Assembly: GCA_023264085.1 (NCBI GenBank)
Contig: JALQTF010000066.1
Coordinates: 1-25,833, forward strand
Source: Acholeplasmataceae bacterium
GTDB lineage: Bacteria; Bacillota_I; Bacilli_A; Acholeplasmatales; Acholeplasmataceae
Length of the DNA: 25,833 bases
Reading direction: 5' to 3'
Part shown: in pieces, positions 9,326-15,319 of the stretch
How positions within the stretch are numbered: the first letter of the stretch is position 1
Layout: each line of letters opens with the position of its first letter
Position numbers and translations under genes: made by a program
The notes under the pieces: model-generated
The model's input: only the letters and a program-made list of their open reading frames with translations
Told to the model about the DNA's origin: nothing
Database searches by the model: none

Positions 9326-9337
9326 GGGTGCTTTTTA
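9314..9337 (+). terminator. Rho-independent terminator after the amidohydrolase gene
   Basis: AAAGCACC and GGTGCTTT form an eight-pair stem around TTAAG, followed by T residues. The stem includes the TAA stop of the amidohydrolase gene. Confidence 0.85.
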
Positions 9338-9372
9338 AATGAAGAATATTATGTAAAACAAGCGAACCATGT

Positions 9373-9399
9373 TTGAATTTAATAACAGGTTGATACAAT
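9373..9399 (+). promoter_or_regulatory. Promoter with extended -10 for the ABC exporter operon
   Basis: TTGAAT at 9373-9378 and TGATACAAT at 9391-9399 (extended TGn plus TACAAT) are spaced 15 bases. The expected transcription start falls near 9406, downstream of the first ATG (9404) and just before an AAAGTAGG ribosome site, which argues for the start codon at 9419. Confidence 0.6.
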
Positions 9400-9418
9400 A
9401 GAAATGAAAGTAGGCCGT

Positions 9419-11746
9419 ATGCTAGAATTAATAAAAATTAAAAAAATATATCCTTTAAAATCAAATGATGTTATCGCATTAAAAGATGTAACACTCACAT
9501 TTAGAGAAAAAGAATTTGTCTCTATTTTAGGTCCATCTGGATGTGGAAAAACGACAATGCTCAATCTCATCGGTGGACTTGACAGATATACTGAGGGTGA
9601 TTTAAGGATTGATGGTATATCTACAAAAGCATTTAATGATGCTGATTGGGATCAGTATAGAAATCATCGCATTGGATTTGTGTTTCAAAATTATCATTTG
9701 ATTCCTCATTTAAGTGTGGTTGAAAACGTCTCTCTAGCATTAACTTTATCAGGAGAAACAAAGTCAACACGTTTAGAAAAGGCAAAAAAAGCACTTATCT
9801 CAGTTGGTTTATCAGACCAACTATATAAAAAACCTAATCAATTATCAGGAGGACAACAGCAACGTGTTGCCATCGCTAGAGCAATTGTTAATGATCCAGA
9901 TATTATTTTAGCAGACGAGCCAACAGGAGCAATTGATTCAAAAACATCAGAAATGATCATGACATTACTTAAAGAAATTTCAACAACAAGATTGGTCATC
10001 ATGGTGACGCATAATCCAGATTTAGCAAATCGATATAGTGATCGTATTATACAATTTTTAGATGGCGAAGTCTTATCTGACTCAAAACCTCTTGAAATAA
10101 CACCTAAAGAAGAACAAAACCATATTAAAAAGAAAACTTCAATGTCTTATGTAACAGCACTGAGTCTATCACTTAAAAATTTATTAACCAAAAAAATTCG
10201 TACAGTAATTACAGCTTTTGCCGGTTCCATTGGTATTATTGGTATTGCATTGATATTATCGATATCTAATGGATTTCAAATTTATATTACTAATGTTCAA
10301 CAAGAATTACTCTCGGCTGTACCGATTACCATCGAAGAACAAACGTTAATTTTACCGGATACTTTACCAACTGGACCACCGATATTTGAAGATACCAATC
10401 CTGCGCCATTATTTCCAAATGGTTTGTTTGTAACACCGTATACACCAGTTCAACAAATATCGAATTATACGCATTTTAATGTCCTAACAGAAGATTATAT
10501 GTCCTATCTAGATGGGTTAGATCCGTCTTTATATCAAGATGTTACATATCGTTATGATGCAGAACCATTTATTTTAAGGGAATTAGATGGTGTTGTCAGA
10601 AGAGTGTCTTCTGGAAGTATACGCATGCGTCAATTAAATACCGATAATCCTGAATTAATTGCAAGTCAATATGATGTATTGTATGGACGGCTCCCACAAG
10701 ATGATGCATTAGAAATGGTGATCATTGTCTCAAATAGAAATCAACTGAGAGATTTTATTCTAAATAATCTAGGATTTGAGGGTGAAGAAGAAATTCTATT
10801 TGAAGATTTAGTCAATATGAATTTCAAACTCGTTCATAGTGGCATTTTTTATCAACAAGGAGACAATGGTAAATTTTATTCTGATGCGAATGTTGCATAT
10901 GCTTCAAATGAGGCAGTTGACTTAAAAATCGTTGGTATCATTCGTATTCAAGAAGGTGTTGACTCTGAACTTTTATCAGAAGGGTTTGGATACACGCAAG
11001 CGGTTATTGATCATATTTTAGATGTGTCAGAAGATGCACCTATTCTCGCCGCATTACAGGCGAATTTAGAGGCAGGTGGTACTGAAGGACCATATCTTTC
11101 CGTCTTTGATGATTCAACTTATACGAGAAGAAGCGATGTGATTAATTTACTACAATATTTAGGTGCCAAACAATTTCCAAGTCAAATTACGATTTATGCG
11201 AATGATTTTGCAGCCAAAGAGGCAGTTGCTTCATATTTATCAGCATATAACGATGATATTCCAGATAGTGAAGTGTATCGAAAAATTATTCATACCGATT
11301 TTACTCAAACACTATCATCATATTTATCTCAAATCGTCACGAATATTACCTATCTACTCGTTGCTTTATCAGGCATTTCTCTGTTAGTATCTTCGGTCCT
11401 CATTGGCATCATCACTTATGTGTCTGTGATTGAAAGAACGAAAGAAATTGGTGTATTAAGAGCGATAGGAGCACGTAAAAAAGATATTACACGTGTCTTT
11501 AACGCAGAAACTATCATCATTGGATTTTTATCAGGAACGCTTGGTATTATTGTCACATTGATTCTCAATCCAATCATCAATAGACTTATTGAAAATTTAG
11601 CAGACATAAAAAACATTGCAGTTTTAAATCCATTGACTGCAATGATATTAATACTTCTAAGTATTGCATTAACCTTGATTGCAGGCTTTATTCCTGCTAA
11701 AATAGCATCAAGAAAAGATCCGGTGGTAGCACTGCGTACGGAGTAG
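9419..11746 (+). CDS. ABC transporter, ATPase fused to FtsX/MacB-type permease
   Basis: Single-chain exporter of the MacB/LolCDE type that couples ATP hydrolysis to movement of lipoproteins, peptides or drugs at the membrane; substrate unknown. The ATPase domain (about 1-220) has Walker A GPSGCGKTT near residue 38, signature LSGGQQQRVAIARAI near 143, Walker B IILADEPTGAID and the VTHN switch. A membrane helix at about 255-285 (VITAFAGSIGIIGIALILSI) leads into a roughly 330-residue extracytoplasmic domain, then the FtsX-like block of three C-terminal helices with the ERTKEIGVLRAIGARKKDI motif. An upstream ATG at 9404 is in frame, but the promoter and AAAGTAGG site favour 9419 (775 residues). 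Only one base separates its stop from the next gene. Confidence 0.92.
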   Translation: MLELIKIKKIYPLKSNDVIALKDVTLTFREKEFVSILGPSGCGKTTMLNLIGGLDRYTEGDLRIDGISTKAFNDADWDQYRNHRIGFVFQNYHLIPHLSVVENVSLALTLSGETKSTRLEKAKKALISVGLSDQLYKKPNQLSGGQQQRVAIARAIVNDPDIILADEPTGAIDSKTSEMIMTLLKEISTTRLVIMVTHNPDLANRYSDRIIQFLDGEVLSDSKPLEITPKEEQNHIKKKTSMSYVTALSLSLKNLLTKKIRTVITAFAGSIGIIGIALILSISNGFQIYITNVQQELLSAVPITIEEQTLILPDTLPTGPPIFEDTNPAPLFPNGLFVTPYTPVQQISNYTHFNVLTEDYMSYLDGLDPSLYQDVTYRYDAEPFILRELDGVVRRVSSGSIRMRQLNTDNPELIASQYDVLYGRLPQDDALEMVIIVSNRNQLRDFILNNLGFEGEEEILFEDLVNMNFKLVHSGIFYQQGDNGKFYSDANVAYASNEAVDLKIVGIIRIQEGVDSELLSEGFGYTQAVIDHILDVSEDAPILAALQANLEAGGTEGPYLSVFDDSTYTRRSDVINLLQYLGAKQFPSQITIYANDFAAKEAVASYLSAYNDDIPDSEVYRKIIHTDFTQTLSSYLSQIVTNITYLLVALSGISLLVSSVLIGIITYVSVIERTKEIGVLRAIGARKKDITRVFNAETIIIGFLSGTLGIIVTLILNPIINRLIENLADIKNIAVLNPLTAMILILLSIALTLIAGFIPAKIASRKDPVVALRTE

Positions 11747-11747
11747 T

Positions 11748-12392
11748 ATGACAATAGAGATTTGGTTTGATTTTATGTGTCCACAAAGCTATTTACTTCA
11801 AAAATCATTAGTAGAAGCTTTGAAACAATATAAAGATCATAATATAGATATTTTATATAGAAGTTATGAAATGATTCCTAAGATGGTTGCAGGTGAAGAA
11901 ACATCACTGTATGAAGTCATCGCGAAACATTTACTCATTGATAAAACAGAAGTTGAACTATTTTTTAAAGACTTCGATATGATTAAAGATCAAAAGCCAT
12001 TTCCAACATCTGATATCCATCGTTTATCACATTTAGCAAAAGTGAATCATGTCCAACATGCGTTTGTTACAAAAATATTAATGGATTATTATGAGCATCA
12101 AATAGACATATCAGATCATCAATATTTATTAGATACCTGTTTAAAGCTTAATATAGATCAAGATAAAGTGCTTGAAGTATTACATTCTGATAAATATTTA
12201 ACACAAGTAGATTCAAATCGAGAAAATGCAATTTTAAAAGGCATTCATCGCATTCCACATATGCGTATTAATGGCACTCAGCCTATGTACGGTTATCAAA
12301 AAGTGCATCAACTCATTCAAGCATTCACATATGCTAAACAACTTGAAAAACGTCAAGATGTCTGTGATGATGATACATGTGAAGTCATATAA
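11748..12392 (+). CDS. FrnE-like thioredoxin-fold (DsbA family) protein
   Basis: Member of the DsbA/FrnE group of thioredoxin-fold proteins, predicted cytoplasmic since no signal peptide is seen. The N-terminal active-site position reads DFMCPQSYL, so the usual CPWC is CPQS with one cysteine (Cys11). The helical insert follows, then the cis-proline loop RIPHMRING near residue 169. The last residues contain a CX4C pair (Cys206, Cys211). A C-terminal CX4C motif is known from Deinococcus FrnE, which supports a redox or chaperone role. It sits one base after the ABC gene and shares an operon with a glutathione peroxidase, consistent with oxidative or thiol stress. Length 214 fits the family. Confidence 0.8.
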   Translation: MTIEIWFDFMCPQSYLLQKSLVEALKQYKDHNIDILYRSYEMIPKMVAGEETSLYEVIAKHLLIDKTEVELFFKDFDMIKDQKPFPTSDIHRLSHLAKVNHVQHAFVTKILMDYYEHQIDISDHQYLLDTCLKLNIDQDKVLEVLHSDKYLTQVDSNRENAILKGIHRIPHMRINGTQPMYGYQKVHQLIQAFTYAKQLEKRQDVCDDDTCEVI

Positions 12393-12396
12393 AGGA

Positions 12397-12473
12397 CGGG
12401 ACGTGGCGTAGCTTGGTAGCGCGCTTGGATGGGGTCCAAGAGGTCGCAAGTTCAAATCTTGTCGTCCCGACCA
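12397..12473 (+). tRNA. tRNA-Pro (anticodon GGG)
   Basis: A 77-base cloverleaf: acceptor CGGGACG paired with CGTCCCG, D arm with GCG/CGC, anticodon stem CTTGG/CCAAG around loop ATGGGGT (anticodon GGG), T arm CAAG-TTCAAAT-CTTG, then A73 and an encoded CCA. It starts four bases after the stop codon of the FrnE-like gene, with no separate promoter or terminator visible, so it is probably cut out of the protein-coding transcript. Confidence 0.93.
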
Positions 12474-12491
12474 TTATGAAAAGGAGAATGT

Positions 12492-13022
12492 ATGTCAGTC
12501 TATCCATTTGAAGTAGAGACACATAAACATGACCATGTATCACTTAAATCGTATGAAGGAAAGGTATTACTCATTGTTAATACAGCACCAAAATGTGGTT
12601 TGGTTGGTCAATATGAAGGTCTTCAAAAACTATATGAGACATATCATCATCAAGGCTTTGAAATTTTAGATTTCCCTTGCAATCAATTCATGAATCAAGC
12701 GCCTCAAAGTAATGAAGAGATTCAAACATTTTGTGAGTTATCTTACCATACGACCTTTACAACATTTGCAAAAATAAACGTCAATGGAAAGCACGCACAT
12801 CCTTTATATCAATATTTAAAAAAACAAGCGCCGCAAGATCGAAACTCTAATGGACAATTAAAAGCTGGATTATTATCAAAATTATCAGGGTCTCGCATCA
12901 AATGGAATTTTACAAAATTTTTAATTGATCAACAAGGCAAAGTTATTTATAGATTTAGTCCAACAGTTAAACCTGAAGCACTCAAGCCTTTTATAGAAAC
13001 GTTATTAAATAAAAAAGTCTAA
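12492..13022 (+). CDS. Glutathione peroxidase family protein (thiol peroxidase)
   Basis: Reduces hydroperoxides; bacterial members usually draw electrons from thioredoxin. The 176 residues contain the peroxidatic Cys35 in NTAPKCGLVGQYEGLQ, a FPCNQF block (Cys63) with the family glutamine just after (Gln69), a probable resolving Cys81 in TFCELSYHTTF, and the WNF motif (138-140), completing the Cys-Gln-Trp-Asn tetrad. Cys replaces selenocysteine. AAGGAGA precedes the ATG. It lies 18 bases after tRNA-Pro and ends at a terminator, closing the ABC-FrnE-tRNA-Gpx unit. Confidence 0.95.
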   Translation: MSVYPFEVETHKHDHVSLKSYEGKVLLIVNTAPKCGLVGQYEGLQKLYETYHHQGFEILDFPCNQFMNQAPQSNEEIQTFCELSYHTTFTTFAKINVNGKHAHPLYQYLKKQAPQDRNSNGQLKAGLLSKLSGSRIKWNFTKFLIDQQGKVIYRFSPTVKPEALKPFIETLLNKKV

Positions 13023-13040
13023 CACACGTTAGACTTTTTT
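13011..13040. terminator. Bidirectional terminator between gpx and the DUF4956 gene
   Basis: AAAAAAGTCTAAC and GTTAGACTTTTTT form a long inverted repeat around ACAC. The T run follows the stem on both strands, so it can end the + strand peroxidase transcript and the minus-strand DUF4956 transcript. Confidence 0.85.
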
Positions 13041-13729
13041 TATATTTTTTCTTCATAGGATAAGTGGTAATCTTCATACAATGTGACATCTAAATTGCCA
13101 TTCATCTGACGGATTGCGTCCATAAGTTCTTTTGTATCCGTATCTTTTTTTAAAATGATTTTATAAGTTAATTTATATAAGGTACCAAACTCGGTGGATC
13201 GAATTTTATCTAATCTATGAGACTTTGTATGATGTGACAAAACATTATCAACCGCACCTTTAATATTCATTTGTTCAGGCATATAAAAAACAAGTTTTGC
13301 AAAGGATTGTTTTTGTTGAAGCAAAAACTGTGATAACACAGCAAGAACAACAGACAAAAATGTGGTAATGATCATGCCAAGTAAGACATAACCTAAAGCA
13401 ATGGATAATCCAACACCAACAGATGCTAATATAAAACCTAAGTCAGAAGAATCATTCATGGCTAATCTAAATCTGACCAATGTAAACACACCTGCTAAAC
13501 TAAATGCACGTGCTAAATTATTAGACACAAGTAATACGATAATACTAACGACAAGTGGCATGATAAGTAAGGTAAATAAAAAACTTTTATCATAACCATC
13601 TTTTAAATGAGACATATGATAACTCAATGCGAGCATGGCACCTAATAAAGTCGCCATTGATAATACAATAAGAAGTGTTGATATTGTCAGTGGTTCTAAA
13701 GTTAAAACCCAGTAAATTGTTGAATTCAT
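13040..13729 (-). CDS. DUF4956 membrane protein, partner of VTC-domain polymerase
   Basis: Integral membrane protein of unknown mechanism, very often encoded with VTC-domain proteins. The 229 residues begin with about four hydrophobic segments (roughly 15-40, 48-68, 75-95, 105-145), including the conserved loop LARAFSLAGVFTLVRFR and a following DSSDLGFILASVGVGLSIALGY. A cytoplasmic C-terminal domain of about 80 residues follows (LTYKIILKKDTDTKELMDAIRQMNGNLDVTLYED). AAAGGAG lies before the ATG, inside the end of the VTC gene, and the two genes overlap by four bases. A membrane anchor or channel for polyphosphate synthesis is a reasonable inference from the pairing, not something the sequence proves. 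Confidence 0.88.
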   Translation of the reverse strand: MNSTIYWVLTLEPLTISTLLIVLSMATLLGAMLALSYHMSHLKDGYDKSFLFTLLIMPLVVSIIVLLVSNNLARAFSLAGVFTLVRFRLAMNDSSDLGFILASVGVGLSIALGYVLLGMIITTFLSVVLAVLSQFLLQQKQSFAKLVFYMPEQMNIKGAVDNVLSHHTKSHRLDKIRSTEFGTLYKLTYKIILKKDTDTKELMDAIRQMNGNLDVTLYEDYHLSYEEKI

Positions 13730-14391
13730 AGTGAAGCTCCTTTGTATTGTTGATAGGATTGTCCAATTTTTGATAAAGATCTCGAGTAGATTTGATGTTC
13801 AGATAAATAAGAAGATACAAAAAGGGGAAATGCATCTCGATATTTGATTTCTAAAATAACGACATCCTCATCATGAAGAGGATAAGATGCATTGTCAAAT
13901 GTATAGGATACATTAAAATCAAATGTGATTCGAACACCTTTATTCGTATCATCAAATGCAATACGTTCATAGTCAATTAAACAATATTTTCCAATGGATG
14001 CATGTGTGAGTGCGTTTAGATAACCATGATGATAAGAGGTGCTAATCAATGGTCGATAGTCTTGTAAATCTAATTCTTTTTGAGTGATTTCAAAACGTTT
14101 TTTATGAGATTTTTTTAAGTATTTTATTTTTACCTCTAAAAATAATTTCGTTTGATCGTTATACCATCTCAAACGATATTTCTCTTTATAAGAGGGTTTT
14201 TCAATACTTTTCTTTATGATATGTGCTTTATGATCATCTAAATAATAAGAATGAATTTTGTATGGTACAATATGCTCTGGGTTATGATGACGATCAAGTG
14301 CCATGTGTAATTTTAAAAAAGCAATCATTTCTGATGCTTGCGTTTTTGAAATGATATATTTTTTTTCATAACGTTCAAAAGATTGTATCAT
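13726..14391 (-). CDS. VTC-domain polyphosphate polymerase
   Basis: Predicted catalytic domain that makes polyphosphate from ATP, by homology to the yeast Vtc4 tunnel domain. The 221 residues show the basic and acidic tunnel motifs in order: RYEKKYII (7-14), KEKYRLRWYN (69-78), LFLEVKIKYLKKSHKKR (83-99), VRITFD (153-158), VILEIKY (178-184) and a closing SLSKIGQSY (205-213). There is no membrane segment, so the overlapping downstream DUF4956 gene probably supplies it. On the minus strand the ATG has no ribosome site, and a TGATACAAT extended -10 element lies so close upstream that the transcript would begin at or within two bases of the ATG; it may be leaderless. The CotH gene that often joins this pair is absent here. 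Confidence 0.87.
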   Translation of the reverse strand: MIQSFERYEKKYIISKTQASEMIAFLKLHMALDRHHNPEHIVPYKIHSYYLDDHKAHIIKKSIEKPSYKEKYRLRWYNDQTKLFLEVKIKYLKKSHKKRFEITQKELDLQDYRPLISTSYHHGYLNALTHASIGKYCLIDYERIAFDDTNKGVRITFDFNVSYTFDNASYPLHDEDVVILEIKYRDAFPLFVSSYLSEHQIYSRSLSKIGQSYQQYKGASL

Positions 14392-14431
14392 ATGACATAT
14401 TGTATCATGAAAGCGCTATATATGATACAAT
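14382..14431. promoter_or_regulatory. Divergent promoter region for VTC pair and tRNA-Arg, with repeated boxes
   Basis: The 10-mer ATGATACAAT occurs three times: minus strand at 14391-14382 (covering the VTC start codon), minus strand at 14408-14399, and plus strand at 14422-14431. The last two read as extended -10 elements (TGA-TACAAT) facing away from each other, one for the VTC gene and one for tRNA-Arg about 11 bases further on. Between them TGAAAGCGCTATAT (14408-14421) fits the CcpA cre pattern at all but one position. Role as a regulator site is inference. Confidence 0.55.
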
Positions 14432-14441
14432 AAATACGCTA

Positions 14442-14518
14442 GCACCCGTAGCTCAGTTGGATAGAGCGTAACCCTCCGAAGGTTAAGGTCGCATGTTCAA
14501 ATCATGTCGGGTGCGCCA
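14442..14518 (+). tRNA. tRNA-Arg (anticodon CCG)
   Basis: A 77-base cloverleaf: acceptor GCACCCG paired with CGGGTGC, D arm GCTC...GAGC, anticodon stem TAACC/GGTTA around loop CTCCGAA (anticodon CCG, reading CGG), T arm CATG-TTCAAAT-CATG, G73 and encoded CCA. An extended -10 element ends 10 bases upstream of the mature 5' end. Confidence 0.95.
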
Positions 14519-14524
14519 TTATAA

Positions 14525-14613
14525 GGAGGAATACTCAAGTGGCTGAAGAGGCGGGCTTGGAAAGCTCGTAGGCTGTCAAAGGCGCAGGGGTTCAAATCCC
14601 CTTTCCTCCGCCA
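14525..14613 (+). tRNA. tRNA-Ser (anticodon GGA)
   Basis: An 89-base class II tRNA with a long variable arm: acceptor GGAGGAA paired with TTCCTCC, anticodon stem CGGGC/GCTCG around loop TTGGAAA (anticodon GGA, reading UCC/UCU), T arm GGGG-TTCAAAT-CCCC, G73 and encoded CCA. It lies six bases after tRNA-Arg in the same transcript and marks the left border of the metal island. Confidence 0.94.
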
Positions 14614-14623
14614 TATTGAATGG

Positions 14624-14656
14624 ATAGGTTTGATACAAAAGTGTCAAACCTTTTTT
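14624..14656 (+). terminator. Terminator of the tRNA-Arg/tRNA-Ser transcript
   Basis: AGGTTTGA and TCAAACCT form an eight-pair stem extended by TAC/GTG around AAAA, followed by six T. Its first 15 bases, ATAGGTTTGATACAA, recur exactly in the terminator at 17490 after cadA. Confidence 0.88.
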
Positions 14657-14770
14657 ATGTAGAAAAAACACCTTCTTTACTTTAGAAAAATAGTGTCACC
14701 ATACCGAGTACCATTCATGAATTTTTGTAGTACATAGCTATTTTTACTGGCCTTAAAATGGAAAATACAG

Positions 14771-14799
14771 TTGACAGTAACTTTAATGAGAAGTATAAT
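14771..14799 (+). promoter_or_regulatory. Consensus sigma-A promoter of the cadC-cadA unit
   Basis: TTGACA at 14771-14776 and TATAAT at 14794-14799 with a 17-base spacer: a perfect match to the vegetative promoter consensus, 43 bases before the repressor ATG. Such a strong promoter needs a repressor, which fits the operator directly after it. Confidence 0.9.
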
Positions 14800-14804
14800 G
14801 AATG

Positions 14805-14822
14805 TATGAGCATATGTTCATA
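14805..14822 (+). promoter_or_regulatory. ArsR/SmtB-family operator
   Basis: TATGAGCATATGTTCATA is an inverted repeat with one mismatched pair, centred about where transcription would begin after the TATAAT at 14794. It resembles the TGAACA-type imperfect palindromes bound by SmtB, CzrA and CadC. The encoded repressor would block its own promoter here until metal binds. Confidence 0.75.
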
Positions 14823-14842
14823 TGAGAGTGTGAGGTAATAAT

Positions 14843-15205
14843 ATGAAAAATTTAGAAATGGATGTATGTGCTTCAAATATTATACATCCTGAAGCGGTAA
14901 ATAAAGCAAAAGAGAGTTTACCAAGTGATGATCTTATATTTAATTTAGCAGATTTTTTTAAGACCTTCGGTGATTCCACACGTATTAAAATTATATGTGC
15001 GTTAATGGAAACTGAGTTGTGCGTTTGTGATTTAGCAAATGTAATTAATACATCTCAATCTGCAGTATCACATCAATTAAGAGTATTAAGACAGTCTAGG
15101 TTAGTAAAGTACAGAAAAGAAGGTAAAACAGTTTATTATTCATTGGATGATGACCATATTAAGATACTTATAAGCCAAGGACTAGATCACCTTTTACATA
15201 AATAG
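14843..15205 (+). CDS. cadC: Metal-sensing ArsR/SmtB repressor, CadC-like
   Basis: Dimeric winged-helix repressor that leaves DNA when Cd, Pb or Zn binds. The 120 residues have an N-terminal Cys9, the helix alpha3 metal motif ELCVCD (Cys60, Cys62), the recognition helix SQSAVSHQLRVLRQSRLV, the wing RKEGKTVYYSL, and in helix alpha5 Asp103, His105, His116 and His119. The alpha3 cysteines match the CadC Cd/Pb site and the alpha5 D-x-H-x10-H-x2-H spacing equals that of the Zn/Co sensor CzrA, so both site types seem present. GAGG lies before the ATG. It is autoregulated by the preceding palindrome and followed by the ATPase gene. Confidence 0.93.
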   Translation: MKNLEMDVCASNIIHPEAVNKAKESLPSDDLIFNLADFFKTFGDSTRIKIICALMETELCVCDLANVINTSQSAVSHQLRVLRQSRLVKYRKEGKTVYYSLDDDHIKILISQGLDHLLHK

Positions 15206-15220
15206 AAAAGAGTGCGAGAT

Positions 15221-15319
15221 ATGAAAGAATATAGATATCATTTAAAAAACATTAGCTGCGCAAAATGTGCAGATAAAATCGAAAGTAAGCGAAATAGAGG
15301 ATGGTGTAGAAGTGAGTGA
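15221..15319 (+). pseudogene. Frameshifted first HMA domain of the CadA ATPase
   Basis: ATG at 15221 opens a frame reading MKEYRYHLKNISCAKCADKIE, the start of a heavy-metal-associated domain with its CxxC pair (Cys13, Cys16). It runs out of frame and stops at TGA 15317. The rest of the domain (VSEIEDGVEVSELTF) continues in the frame of the downstream ATPase. Joining the two needs a +1 shift around 15284. Compared with the second HMA domain, about two residues are missing at the junction, which would fit loss of one five-base AAAGT unit. It may be a real mutation or a sequencing error. Confidence 0.75.

Noticed and set aside
9404..9418. ATG at 9404 as the ABC exporter start
   Set aside because: The extended -10 at 9391-9399 puts the transcription start near 9406, and AAAGTAGG serves the ATG at 9419.
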